DNA from: an uncultured Treponema sp.
GTDB taxonomy: Bacteria > Spirochaetota > Spirochaetia > Treponematales > Treponemataceae
DNA length: 43,367 bases
Assembly (NCBI GenBank): GCA_934667505.1
Contig: CAKULY010000019.1
Location: 1-43,367 of the forward strand
Direction of reading: 5' to 3'
Shown: positions 29,348 through 38,979 of the stretch, one piece after another
Layout: the number at the start of each line of letters is the position of its first letter
How positions within the stretch are numbered: the stretch's first letter is position 1
The notes under the pieces: generated by a model
Seen by the model: only the letters and a program-made list of their open reading frames with translations
What the model was told of the DNA's origin: nothing
The model's database searches: none
Translations under genes and position numbers: made by a program

Positions 29348-30193
29348 ATGAAACATTTAAAATCTGTTATCTCGGCTTTAGTTGTGGGGACTGTGATTGG
29401 TATGACAAGCTGTGGCTCTTCTGGCATAAAAATTGCTGTTCCAAATGACACTACTAACGAAGCCCGTGCATTGCTTTTACTTCAGGATAAGGGAATTATA
29501 ACCTTAAAAGATGGTGCTGGAATTACTGCAACGGTAAGAGATATAAAAGACAATCCGAAAGGTATAAAATTCAGCGAAGTAGAGGCTGCTCAAATTCCTA
29601 ACGTTCTAAAAGATATGGACTACGGAATTATAAATTCAAACTATGCTATTGGCGCAGGAATTAATCCTGTAAAGGATTCTCTTGCAATAGAAGGCTCTTC
29701 TTCTGCTTATGCTAATATTGTGGCCGTAAAGGAAGGCGAAGAAAAGTCTGACAAGACAAAGGCTTTAGTAGCTGCTCTTAAAAGCAAAGCTGTTGCTGAT
29801 TATATTGCTGAAAAATATGATGGCGCAGTTGTAAGCACTGTTGAAGTTCCTGGCGACGGATACGACAGTTCTGTTGATTATAACAAACTAAAATCTACAT
29901 CGATTCGTGTAGCAGCTTCTCCAACTCCTCATGCGGAAATTCTTAAAATTGCAGAAAAAATTCTTGCTGAAAAAGGTGTAAAACTCGTTGTAACAGAATT
30001 TACTGACTACGTGCAGCCTAACAATGTTGTAGAAAGCGGCGAATTTGATGCGAACTATTTCCAGCATCTTCCATATCTTTTGGATTTTAATAGCCAGAAT
30101 AACACTCACCTTGTTTCTGCCGCTGCAATTCATGTAGAACCAATGGGAATCTATGGCGGAAAACAAAAATCTTTGGATTTGCTATTAAAATAA
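29348..30193 (+). CDS. metQ: Circularly permuted MetQ-type binding lipoprotein
   Basis: The 281-residue lipoprotein (lipobox MTSC, C22) belongs to the MetQ/NlpA family but with its halves swapped. After C22-GSSG comes the part that is normally C-terminal: IAVPNDTTNEARALLLLQDK, GITATVRDI, EAAQIPNVL, YANIVAVKEG, AEKYDGAVV. A linker of about 20 residues (VPGDGYDSSVDYNKLKS) follows. Then from I186 comes the normal N-terminal half: VAASPTPHAEILK, EFTDYVQPN, DANYFQHLPYL, HVEPMGIYGGKQKSLD, ending exactly where normal MetQ would enter its second lobe. Every family motif is present once and in frame. It should bind methionine or a related amino acid for MetNI, which follows one base later. AGGAGG precedes ATG 29348. 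Confidence 0.93.
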   Translation: MKHLKSVISALVVGTVIGMTSCGSSGIKIAVPNDTTNEARALLLLQDKGIITLKDGAGITATVRDIKDNPKGIKFSEVEAAQIPNVLKDMDYGIINSNYAIGAGINPVKDSLAIEGSSSAYANIVAVKEGEEKSDKTKALVAALKSKAVADYIAEKYDGAVVSTVEVPGDGYDSSVDYNKLKSTSIRVAASPTPHAEILKIAEKILAEKGVKLVVTEFTDYVQPNNVVESGEFDANYFQHLPYLLDFNSQNNTHLVSAAAIHVEPMGIYGGKQKSLDLLLK

Positions 30194-30194
30194 G

Positions 30195-31208
30195 ATGATA
30201 GAAATAAAGAATCTTTCTAAGATATTTAAATCTGAAGAAAAGAATTCTTCAGAAGTAGAGGCTCTCAAGAATATTAACCTAAGAATCGAAGACGGAGAAG
30301 TCTTTGGAATTATAGGAATGAGCGGTGCAGGTAAGAGCACTCTTGTTCGATGTATTAATATGCTTGAGCGTCCTACTTCTGGCAGTGTTCTTATTGACGG
30401 AAAAGATATAGGCAGTTTCTCTGCAAAAGAGCTAAGAGCTTTAAGAAGTAAAATTTCTATGATTTTTCAGGGATTTAATCTTCTTATGCAAAGAAACTGT
30501 TTGGATAATATCTGTTTTCCCCTTGAACTTGCTGGGACAAAGCGAGCGGAGGCAAAAAAAAGGGCTTTAGAGCTGCTAAATACTGTAGGTCTTCCAGATA
30601 AAGCGTATAAATATCCCGCTCAACTTTCCGGGGGGCAACAGCAGCGCATTGCAATTGCTAGAGCCCTAGCTACAGAGCCTAAAGTTCTTTTGTGCGATGA
30701 AGCAACAAGCGCTTTGGATCCAAAAACTACAGAAGACATTCTTGAGCTTATTCAGGATATAAATAAGCGGCTTCATATTACTGTTGTTGTAATTACGCAT
30801 CAGATGAGTGTTGTTGAAAAAATTTGTTCAAAAGTTGCAATTCTTGATGAAGGAACTGTTGTTGAACAAGGCAATGTTTCTGATGTCTTTATGCATCCTA
30901 AGTCTAAAACTGCAAAGCGTCTTGTTTTTCCTGACAATGCAGAAGGTTTTGATGAGGATACTTATTCTTCTGACAAAAAAGTTCTTAGAGCTGTTTTTGT
31001 TGGAAAAACCGCAGCGGATGTTTCTTTAATTGCAAAACTCGCAGCAGAAAAAAATATTCTTGCAAATATTCGCTATGCTTCTACAAGAAGTATTCAGAAC
31101 AAGGCTTATGGCAATATGATTTTAGAGCTTGACAACAATGATGATATTGTAAAAAGGGCTAAAGAGTTTTTTGAAGCAAATGAGGTTGTTGTAGAGGTAT
31201 TAAATTGA
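30195..31208 (+). CDS. metN: Methionine ABC transporter ATPase
   Basis: The 337-residue ATPase has Walker A GMSGAGKST, signature LSGGQQQR, Walker B VLLCDEAT and switch His VITHQM, then a C-terminal NIL domain (from about residue 265, SLIAKLAAEKNILANIRYAST) that in MetN binds methionine and inhibits transport when methionine is plentiful. It follows metQ after one base and overlaps metI by 4 bases. Gene order Q-N-I differs from the usual N-I-Q. No Shine-Dalgarno is seen, so it relies on coupling. Confidence 0.95.
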   Translation: MIEIKNLSKIFKSEEKNSSEVEALKNINLRIEDGEVFGIIGMSGAGKSTLVRCINMLERPTSGSVLIDGKDIGSFSAKELRALRSKISMIFQGFNLLMQRNCLDNICFPLELAGTKRAEAKKRALELLNTVGLPDKAYKYPAQLSGGQQQRIAIARALATEPKVLLCDEATSALDPKTTEDILELIQDINKRLHITVVVITHQMSVVEKICSKVAILDEGTVVEQGNVSDVFMHPKSKTAKRLVFPDNAEGFDEDTYSSDKKVLRAVFVGKTAADVSLIAKLAAEKNILANIRYASTRSIQNKAYGNMILELDNNDDIVKRAKEFFEANEVVVEVLN

Positions 31209-31912
31209 ATATAAACACTATTTTTTCTCCACAGGCTGTTCAGGAAGCTTTGGAAATATTAAGAGATGAAATTCCGTTCGCTCTGCTTGAAACTTTATAT
31301 ATTACAATAGTTTCTACGATTTTTGCGTTTATAATAGGTCTGCCGCTTGGAGTTTTGCTTGTTGTAGGCGAAAAAAAAGGAATTCTTCCATTGCCCTCAG
31401 CATTGATGAAGATAATAAATGCTGTTATTGATATTATCAGGTCAGTTCCTTTTTTGATTCTTATGATAGTAGTTTTTCCACTTACCGCTTTGATAGTGGG
31501 AACTAGAGTTGGAACTACAGCTTCTATAGTGCCTCTTGTTATTTCTGCATTTCCGTTTATTGCCCGGCTTGTCGAAAGCAGTTTGCGAGAAGTTAATCCA
31601 AATATAATAGAAGCCGCTCAAAGTATGGGAGCTTCTCCTTTTCAGATTATAACAAAAGTTATGATTCCAGAAAGCATACCTTCCCTTGTAAGCAATATGA
31701 CAATTGCGATTACTACAATTTTGGGATACACCGCAATGAGTGGTATTATTGGTGGCGGCGGACTTGGAAAAATCGCGATTAATTACGGCTATTATCGCTA
31801 TAAGTATCTTGTTATGATTTTTGCTGTTATTCTTCTTGTGGCGCTTGTCATGATTTTCCAAACAGTTGGTTCAAAAATCGCATTGAAAAGCGACAAAAGA
31901 ATAAAAGGTTAA
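31205..31912 (+). CDS. metI: Methionine ABC transporter permease
   Basis: The 235-residue inner-membrane protein has five predicted helices and the EAA loop EAAQSMGASPFQIITKVMIPE that docks on MetN, with SVPFLILMI and GIIGGGGLGKIAI typical of MetI. The start is TTG 31205, overlapping the metN stop (TTGA), with GAGG upstream; no better ATG exists. Its stop shares 4 bases with the stop of addA on the opposite strand. With metQ and metN it completes a high-affinity methionine-type importer. Confidence 0.93.
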   Translation: MNINTIFSPQAVQEALEILRDEIPFALLETLYITIVSTIFAFIIGLPLGVLLVVGEKKGILPLPSALMKIINAVIDIIRSVPFLILMIVVFPLTALIVGTRVGTTASIVPLVISAFPFIARLVESSLREVNPNIIEAAQSMGASPFQIITKVMIPESIPSLVSNMTIAITTILGYTAMSGIIGGGGLGKIAINYGYYRYKYLVMIFAVILLVALVMIFQTVGSKIALKSDKRIKG

Positions 31913-34900
31913 AGATTTCTTAGTTCTTCAAAAATCGTTTCATCTATGCTTTGCTTTGAATATTTTGTTATGTCTACGCTTTGCTCAAAACTTAAATAGT
32001 ATAAAATGCTTTGAATTTTTGACGAATCTATTCCAAGCATATTTGCAGCTGCAATTTTATAAAGACTTTGCTGGTAGAAAAAATATTCTGGGTTTATAGT
32101 CTTGTTTGTTTTATAGTCCACTAAGGTATAAGTTCCGTCCTCGTTTTTAAAAATAAGATCCATAATTCCATTCACAATGTTTTTTCCAATACGCATTTTA
32201 AAATTCCATTCAGTTTTCCAAAATGGCTCTTTAATTTTTTTTGCAGCTTGAAATTTGTGCCATAGTTCGCTGTTTTTCAAGGCATTTTCCATGCTTTTGC
32301 ATATTTTTAGCAAAGTTTGCCTTTTATCTTCTGAAGAAAAATTTGAAAGCATATCCAAGATTATTTGGTTTTCTACATATAAGGCTCCATTTGAGTCTTG
32401 CAGAATTGTATTATTGCCATTTGCGCTGTCCTCTAGTATGGAATGCATTAGAGTTCCAAAATCTGATTTTGATATTGTATTTTTAGGTTGCTTTAATTCA
32501 TCTTCTTCAGATTGCTCTTCGCAGCTGTTTATCAACAACGCTAGCTCTTCTTCATACAGATTTTTCGCCGCATTTTTTTCGCTATACTTTTCTGCTGGTC
32601 TTAATTTTTCAAATGTGCTTGGTGAAAATTCAACTATAGATTTTTTTTCTAGCTTGATAATCTCTTTTCTGTCACCTTGGTAGTATTTAGAATTTTCATT
32701 TATAACTTTATTTCTTAGTTCATTTGTAGGAAGTTCATCTGCATTTAAGCTAAACAGCAAATCTTTGCTTTGCGGGCAAATGAGTTCTAATGTAAAAGGC
32801 GCGTCCTTTATAAAGTCTATTTTTTTTGTAAAAGTCTCATCTTTTTCAAACTGAACACTTTGCTGCTGGCTGCTTAAATCCTCGTTTATATAGAAATTCT
32901 TGTAATAGTGGCTTATTAAATTTACTACAGGATTTGAAGCTACAGTCTCTGAAATATTGCTTTCTCCATTTTTTGAGGCAATTTTTATGCTTCCCACTAT
33001 GTAAAAATCTTGAACAGCCCTAGTGCAAGCTACATAAACAAGACGCCTAAATTCTGCAAGCTCTTTTGCCTGCGCAAGTCTTTTTTCTTTTATAAAGAAA
33101 TAATTTCTAGTTCCGTCTGCTGGTTTTATAACCAGGCCGGTATGCTCGTCAAAGTAGAATCTAGGTTCGTTTTCAGGTCTTAACGATGATGTGATTCCTG
33201 TTATAAAAACATGCTCGAATTGCAACCCTTTGCTTTTGTGGATTGTCATTATGCTCACGCAATCATCTTTTTCAATAGGATAATCGAGTTCCGGCATGTT
33301 TTTTGAATTTTGTTTTATCTGTTCAAGCATATCTGTAAAATCTGCAAGATTTAAGCCTTGAGAGTCAGCTTTTATAGCAAGAGCATACAATGTGTCGAAC
33401 TGTTCTGAAATTAATTGGGCTTTTTCTGAAATTAATGTTTCGTATCTGTATCCAGTATGATACCACAGATAGTTTAATGTCTCTGCAACAGGTCTAGAAA
33501 GTGTGAGCGGCTGTTGCTCCAAATACATATTTTTTGCATTTATGTATTTTTTATAGGCTTGCAAATTTAAGCTAAAACTTTCTTCAATTTGTTGCTCTAC
33601 AGAAGAAGAAAATATCTGCTCTTCGTTGTTGTTTTTATAAATTGCAAGAATATTTTCTATTTCTGGAACCGAAAGACCTACAAAAGGGGAGGCAAGAAAT
33701 CCTGCAAATGCATTTGTGTTAGCAGGGTAAATGCAAGCCATAAGAAAGTTGCAAATATCGTTAGCAATAGATTCTGAAAACAAATTTGACTGGAAATCAA
33801 GCGAGTATGGAATTTTAAAATGCTCTAGCCAATGGCACAAAATTTTTCTGTTCGTTCTAGATTTGTCTAAAATGGCAAAGTCTGACCACTTTGCTTTTCC
33901 ATTTGAGTTTTCGTAAATGTCTTTTATTTTTTTAGCAATAAAATAGTTTACGTTGTCTTTTTCGCTTAAAAATTCGTTGCTATTGTTTTTAAAATATTCA
34001 TCGTTTAAAAGTATTACGGCATGAGAATTTGTTTCATCAAAGTTTGAAAGTTGCGCAGGCTTTATCTTTTGATGTTTTTTATCTTTTGTAACTTGCCATG
34101 CGATTGTTGATTCTGGATAGTAAGATTCGTAGTCTTTTTGATATTCTTCATCCAAAGAAAAAATCGCATTTTCTAAATTGCTTTTATTTTTTAGCCAAGT
34201 TCCGTCTTCTTGCGGAACGAACGCTCCAAACATTGTGTTAAAACTGGCAAGCAGTTTTTCATTTGAACGATAGTTGTTCGACATGTGCAAATAGGTTTCT
34301 TCACCATTTTCTGCGCCGATTTGCGCAAGGTCTTCTTTTAATTGGGTAAATACAGAAACGTCTGCGCCTCTAAATTTGTAGATTGATTGTTTTTCGTCGC
34401 CTACAAAGAACAGCTTGTTTTTTGCTAAAAGCTTATTTTTTAAAATAAAATCCCTAAGGGTGATGTTTTTATCTTTTAGAATAGAAAGATCTGTTCCTTG
34501 CGGTATGGAAAGCAAAAATAATAAATCGCGGTTCGAAGCGTTGTTGTCTTGAAATTCATCAATCATTATAAAACTGAATGACTGAATCATTTGGTCGCGG
34601 ATGTTTTGCTCTTCTTGCAAGATTTTTAAAGCCATGCAGCTTACATCGCTGAACGAAAGATTTCCAGATACTCGTTTTGATTCGTTTGTGAGCTCTGTAA
34701 AGTCATCTAAAAGCTTGCATAGAATTTTGTTATACGGCTGCTCTTTTATTGTCGCAAACAAAGAAAAAAAAGCGTCCGCAATATTTTTATCCGGCTCTGG
34801 TCTTGTTGTATTTTGTTTTAGACTGTTAATCAAAGGCTTAAAATCACTGTTGTAAAGTTCTTTTAATTCTGCTTCCGAAGAATTTTCTGATTTTTTTACA

Positions 34901-35841
34901 TAAAACTTAGGATATTTTAAATTTTTGATTTTAGCAAAAAAAGTTGTTATATTTTGTTCTGCTTGGTCAATTTTTGAGTTAAAATCTGAATCTGATAGGG
35001 TAAAAATACCTTCTACATCTAAAGATAAAAAGTCTTGAAAGCTGTAAAGAAGTTTTTTGTACTCGGCAATAAAGTCGTCTTTATAAAATGGAAAATTTTC
35101 TATTAGCGAAAAAATACCTTCTGTCGTCTTCTTAAATTTTAGACAGAGTTTTTCCCATTCTTCAGAAAGAATTTCTATTTGCGTTTTTGCAAAATTCTTA
35201 AAAAAATTCTTTTCGGTGGCAAGGGAAGTGTGTTTATATACTGTTTCTGCAAAAATATCTGCAATTTTTTGAATTTCGTCAGAACTTGAAAAATGTAAAA
35301 TTGTATTTTTTATTTTTTTATTTTGAATAGAATTATCGTTTAACAGATTGATTACAAATTGCAAAGCCTGAAACTTTACTGAAGAAAGTGTATTTTCATT
35401 CTCTGTGGAAAAGTCTGGCCGTATTCCGTAAAGATTTGCACTTTTGCGAAGAATTTCTGCGCAAAATGAGTCTAAAGTTTGAATATGAACTGAATTGAAC
35501 TTTTCTAGCGCGTTTTTTGCCTTAGTTCTTTTTTCTTGCGGACAAAGCGGGTCTTTTGCAAAAAACGAAAGCATTTCGTAAATGCGGACATACATTTCTG
35601 CTGCTGCTTTTTTTGTATACGTTAGGGTAAGAATTTTTGAAGGATCTGAGTCTTCTATCTGTTCCATAACAAGCCATGCGAAACGGGTTGCAAGCACTTG
35701 GGTTTTTCCAGAACCCGCTCCAGCTGCTACAACGGCATTAGATTTGTGGCAGCATACATTTAGCTGGTCGTCATCAAGGTTTCTTTCTAAATCTTCAAGA
35801 TATGGATACTTTTCTTTAAGTTCTTCAATATTTTTAGCCAT
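31909..35841 (-). CDS. addA: AddA-type helicase-nuclease subunit
   Basis: The 1310-residue protein is a UvrD-like superfamily 1 helicase with a C-terminal nuclease. Visible are Walker A AAGAGSGKT, motif Ia LTYTKKAAAEM, DEXX motif MIDEFQDNN, GDEKQSIYKFRGAD, SIMTIHKSKGLQFEHVF and motif VI VYVACTRA. The C-terminal PD-(D/E)XK nuclease has GIMDLIF then LVDYKTNK. It unwinds and resects double-strand breaks for RecA with AddB, whose gene ends 8 bases upstream. No motif is missing. AGGA precedes the start. Confidence 0.92.
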   Translation of the reverse strand: MAKNIEELKEKYPYLEDLERNLDDDQLNVCCHKSNAVVAAGAGSGKTQVLATRFAWLVMEQIEDSDPSKILTLTYTKKAAAEMYVRIYEMLSFFAKDPLCPQEKRTKAKNALEKFNSVHIQTLDSFCAEILRKSANLYGIRPDFSTENENTLSSVKFQALQFVINLLNDNSIQNKKIKNTILHFSSSDEIQKIADIFAETVYKHTSLATEKNFFKNFAKTQIEILSEEWEKLCLKFKKTTEGIFSLIENFPFYKDDFIAEYKKLLYSFQDFLSLDVEGIFTLSDSDFNSKIDQAEQNITTFFAKIKNLKYPKFYVKKSENSSEAELKELYNSDFKPLINSLKQNTTRPEPDKNIADAFFSLFATIKEQPYNKILCKLLDDFTELTNESKRVSGNLSFSDVSCMALKILQEEQNIRDQMIQSFSFIMIDEFQDNNASNRDLLFLLSIPQGTDLSILKDKNITLRDFILKNKLLAKNKLFFVGDEKQSIYKFRGADVSVFTQLKEDLAQIGAENGEETYLHMSNNYRSNEKLLASFNTMFGAFVPQEDGTWLKNKSNLENAIFSLDEEYQKDYESYYPESTIAWQVTKDKKHQKIKPAQLSNFDETNSHAVILLNDEYFKNNSNEFLSEKDNVNYFIAKKIKDIYENSNGKAKWSDFAILDKSRTNRKILCHWLEHFKIPYSLDFQSNLFSESIANDICNFLMACIYPANTNAFAGFLASPFVGLSVPEIENILAIYKNNNEEQIFSSSVEQQIEESFSLNLQAYKKYINAKNMYLEQQPLTLSRPVAETLNYLWYHTGYRYETLISEKAQLISEQFDTLYALAIKADSQGLNLADFTDMLEQIKQNSKNMPELDYPIEKDDCVSIMTIHKSKGLQFEHVFITGITSSLRPENEPRFYFDEHTGLVIKPADGTRNYFFIKEKRLAQAKELAEFRRLVYVACTRAVQDFYIVGSIKIASKNGESNISETVASNPVVNLISHYYKNFYINEDLSSQQQSVQFEKDETFTKKIDFIKDAPFTLELICPQSKDLLFSLNADELPTNELRNKVINENSKYYQGDRKEIIKLEKKSIVEFSPSTFEKLRPAEKYSEKNAAKNLYEEELALLINSCEEQSEEDELKQPKNTISKSDFGTLMHSILEDSANGNNTILQDSNGALYVENQIILDMLSNFSSEDKRQTLLKICKSMENALKNSELWHKFQAAKKIKEPFWKTEWNFKMRIGKNIVNGIMDLIFKNEDGTYTLVDYKTNKTINPEYFFYQQSLYKIAAANMLGIDSSKIQSILYYLSFEQSVDITKYSKQSIDETIFEELRNL

Positions 35842-35849
35842 TTTTTTTC

Positions 35850-38800
35850 CTATTGCAATTTATTTTCTGAAATTGAAAACGTAGTCCTGCATATTGTTTT
35901 GTAGCTACAATTGCTGCAGTCTGAATATTCATCCAATTGATAAAATTTGTTTTTGTCCGTTATAATCTTTTCCTTTTTAAAAGGTTCAAAAGACATAGAT
36001 TTTATTTTTTTTGAAAAATAATCGCTGTATTCAAAAAATACAGGAATAGTTTTTTCTGTGAACTCTGCAGCCTTTGTATTCTTTTTGCTGTTAGAGTCAG
36101 GATAAAATATTGTTTCGTCTTTTTTATTTTTTATAGAGATAAAAGTTCCTTGCTGGACGTCCATTTTATTGTTGTCTACAAGAATTTTATACAAAGCCAA
36201 CTGAAAATTTTTTAGTTCATTTACTTCGATTGGATTTTTTTCAACTAAACATGCATTTGCTTCGCTTCCTTTTGGCAGGGCTGTTGTTTTGTAGTCAACT
36301 ATTGCATAAATTTCACCGTCTTCGTCTGTAGTCTGTTTTAAAAGGCAGTCAATTTTTCCGTACAATGAATATTCTTTATCATCAGGAGTAAAAAACAGCG
36401 GTTTTTCTGTTGCAACTATCTGCCAATTTCCAAAAAGAGTTGAAGAACAGAAACAACTTAAAAATGACAGTATTGTTTTGCAAAAATTATCTTTTTGCGA
36501 AATTAGTATGTCTTTTACAAGCGGGCGGCGGTTGTATTTTTGTGTTTCGATTGCGCTAAAAAAACACTCTTCTATATCGTTTTGTATGATAGAAGAAATT
36601 ACTTGATTTTTGTTATTATCTGATTCTGGCGTTGCGTCCAACGAACTATGAGAAAAGCCGTTTTCGTTTGAAAGTGGCAAAATTCTTTTAAAAGCATGCG
36701 AAGGCTCTTGCCATTTTTTTAAAAGAAAATCCATTATACTGTGAAGAATATTTCCAGTTTCGTACTTGTCCATTAATTCTGTGTTAAAGTCATCTTCTTT
36801 TATTTTTAGAACGTTTCTAAACAGCCAGTTTCGCGGACAAGGAAAAAAGTTTGCAAGGTCGCTTTGCGTTATTCTCGGCAAATCGCTTTTTTCTGCACAG
36901 TATTTATTTTCAACTGTTTCGGTTACAATTTTAAGCAAGTTTGAGCTTTCTTTTTCTTTGTAAGTTGTGCTGCAGTTCGAATGAGCTTTCCAGTTGTTGA
37001 ATTGCAAAACTTGATTTTCTGTAAGTTCTTTTGCTTCAATCTTATTTCTAATATTTTTTCCTTCGCAAATAATAAAATCCTCAGAATCTAATTCTTTTAG
37101 TTGGTCGTTTAGCTTTTCGTTTTGTTTTTGCTTGCAGATTTTAAAACTGCTGTGCGGGATTGCGTATCCTGAAAAAGACTTTTCTGCGCAAGAACTTATG
37201 GAAGTTCCCGTTGCGGCATAAAGCGATATAAAACTCTTTGTGCTGTCGTAATCTTTAATTCCCAATTTAAAACGCTTTTCTTCGCTCAAAAAGTTTAATG
37301 GTTTTGAACTTACGCTAATAGCTGTTTGCGAGCAATTTAGAATAAAATTGTAATTAAAAGCCGCTGCCGCCGCATTTTTGTATTTATAAACATTTACCGC
37401 AGCAATTTTTTCAGGTTGAGGAGCATAGACAATTTGATTTAGTTCGTTTATATAAAAACTAAAGATGTTATCGATTTTTAGTTCGCTGTTTTTTAAGTAA
37501 AGGTTTTCTAGAACAATTAGTTTTTCCAGCTCTCTTATGCATCTTCCAAGAATTTTGTCTGAGTTTTCAAATTGAGGCAGCTTAAATTTTTCTTTTGAAA
37601 TGAGTGGCGTATTTCCGTTCCCATCCAAAAAGATAAACCAGCTTTTTTTTAAGTCTTCAAATGACTTTACTTTGCAAATAGATTCAATTTGCTTTTTTAG
37701 GTTTTTATAGAAATTAAAAAGGAGCTCATCATCTGATTTGGAAAAACTTTCTTCCCAAGTTGAAATCTTTTTTTGGGTTATTACTCCTTGCTCCGTTTCG
37801 GTTTTTTTTGTGTATGAACAAATGCAGTGGTTTTCTTGTCCAAACCTTACTAAATCAGTGCATAAATCTCTTTGCGTTTTTTTGCCGTTGATTTCTATTT
37901 CCGCGTTGCTCCAGGGAATATAGCCGTTAAGAACAAGCGCTCTTATTGAATTATAGGAAAAGTCTGATTGAAAACAATCCTGAATGAGCGAGAATATTTG
38001 CCCGGCACTGCAACTAGTTAGCGGCGTTCCCGCATGAAAAATCGTTGGAACTTCATAATTTTTTAATTCTCTTTCAAGACATGGCCTTATGGTTTCTAAA
38101 TCAGGGATATGCAAGGCAATTTCGTTCCAATCAACGCCTTGTTTGTGAAGTTTTCTTATGTAGAGAATAGTTTTTCTGATTTCCCTTCGTGAATCCGAAT
38201 AGTAATACAGCTTTGGACTGCCTTCTTCAGTTTCTATGGGCTGAACATAAACGCATTGAATATTTTTAGATGAATCAAAAAACATTTGATATTCGCAGTA
38301 GTCTTCATAAGTTTCTGGATAGAATACTATAAACTTTTCGTCAGTATTTAAAAAATCAGGAGCAATCCAGGATTGCTCAAAGAAATTATTTTTTTCTAAA
38401 AAACTTTTGTATTCGTTGTAAATAAGATTGTAGTCGCTTTCTTCTTCATCTGACAGGTCGAATCCTTTGTCTGCCCAAACTTTTAGGGACATTAAATTTG
38501 AAGAAATCCAGTCAGAAAATGAAAGGCCGTTTTCAGCGTAAAGGGGATTGATTATTTTTTTTAGGAAATGTTCTGTTTTGTTTCTTCGCAAAAGGTCGTT
38601 TGTAAATATTTTCCGCATTTGAGAAGGAACAGGTTTGCAGTCATTTTCTTTAAGCTTTATATATTTCGATTTAAACTTGTCCCAAGCAATGAATCTTTCC
38701 GCAGAAATAGAAAATATTTGTTCAGTTTTATTTATTTCCTTTGCGCACCAAGAAAGCCAGCTGCTTGCAGTAACGTCAGTAGAAAATACAAAATAAGTTT

Positions 38801-38858
38801 TTTGGTCACAAATATTTTCTTTTAATATTTTTGCTATTTGCGTTGATTCTAGTTTCAT
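35850..38858 (-). CDS. addB: AddB-type nuclease subunit with Fe-S cluster
   Basis: The 1002-residue partner of AddA has a helicase-like N-terminus without a Walker A motif. Its C-terminal nuclease has YGKIDCLL and AIVDYKTTALP. One Cys in LANFFPCPRNW together with the terminal CSNCSYKTIC (CxxCx5C) makes the four-Cys iron-sulphur staple of AddB. The lost Walker A may mean this subunit is structural and Chi-scanning (inference). It is first in the addBA operon, about 120 bp from the divergent flavin reductase gene. It is somewhat shorter than the Bacillus protein. Confidence 0.88.
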   Translation of the reverse strand: MKLESTQIAKILKENICDQKTYFVFSTDVTASSWLSWCAKEINKTEQIFSISAERFIAWDKFKSKYIKLKENDCKPVPSQMRKIFTNDLLRRNKTEHFLKKIINPLYAENGLSFSDWISSNLMSLKVWADKGFDLSDEEESDYNLIYNEYKSFLEKNNFFEQSWIAPDFLNTDEKFIVFYPETYEDYCEYQMFFDSSKNIQCVYVQPIETEEGSPKLYYYSDSRREIRKTILYIRKLHKQGVDWNEIALHIPDLETIRPCLERELKNYEVPTIFHAGTPLTSCSAGQIFSLIQDCFQSDFSYNSIRALVLNGYIPWSNAEIEINGKKTQRDLCTDLVRFGQENHCICSYTKKTETEQGVITQKKISTWEESFSKSDDELLFNFYKNLKKQIESICKVKSFEDLKKSWFIFLDGNGNTPLISKEKFKLPQFENSDKILGRCIRELEKLIVLENLYLKNSELKIDNIFSFYINELNQIVYAPQPEKIAAVNVYKYKNAAAAAFNYNFILNCSQTAISVSSKPLNFLSEEKRFKLGIKDYDSTKSFISLYAATGTSISSCAEKSFSGYAIPHSSFKICKQKQNEKLNDQLKELDSEDFIICEGKNIRNKIEAKELTENQVLQFNNWKAHSNCSTTYKEKESSNLLKIVTETVENKYCAEKSDLPRITQSDLANFFPCPRNWLFRNVLKIKEDDFNTELMDKYETGNILHSIMDFLLKKWQEPSHAFKRILPLSNENGFSHSSLDATPESDNNKNQVISSIIQNDIEECFFSAIETQKYNRRPLVKDILISQKDNFCKTILSFLSCFCSSTLFGNWQIVATEKPLFFTPDDKEYSLYGKIDCLLKQTTDEDGEIYAIVDYKTTALPKGSEANACLVEKNPIEVNELKNFQLALYKILVDNNKMDVQQGTFISIKNKKDETIFYPDSNSKKNTKAAEFTEKTIPVFFEYSDYFSKKIKSMSFEPFKKEKIITDKNKFYQLDEYSDCSNCSYKTICRTTFSISENKLQ

Positions 38859-38979
38859 AACATCTTTCCTGCTAGTCGCTATTTATAAAAAACTCGACTT
38901 TAGAATGTTTTATTTATATATTAAATATAGTTCGTTTTGATAAAAATAAGTTTTGCGACATAGTAAAAAGGAGAAACCT

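Noticed and set aside
29348..30193. metQ as a pseudogene or a fusion of two broken copies
   Set aside because: The frame is continuous, each motif occurs once, the signal peptide and ribosome site are intact and metNI follow directly.
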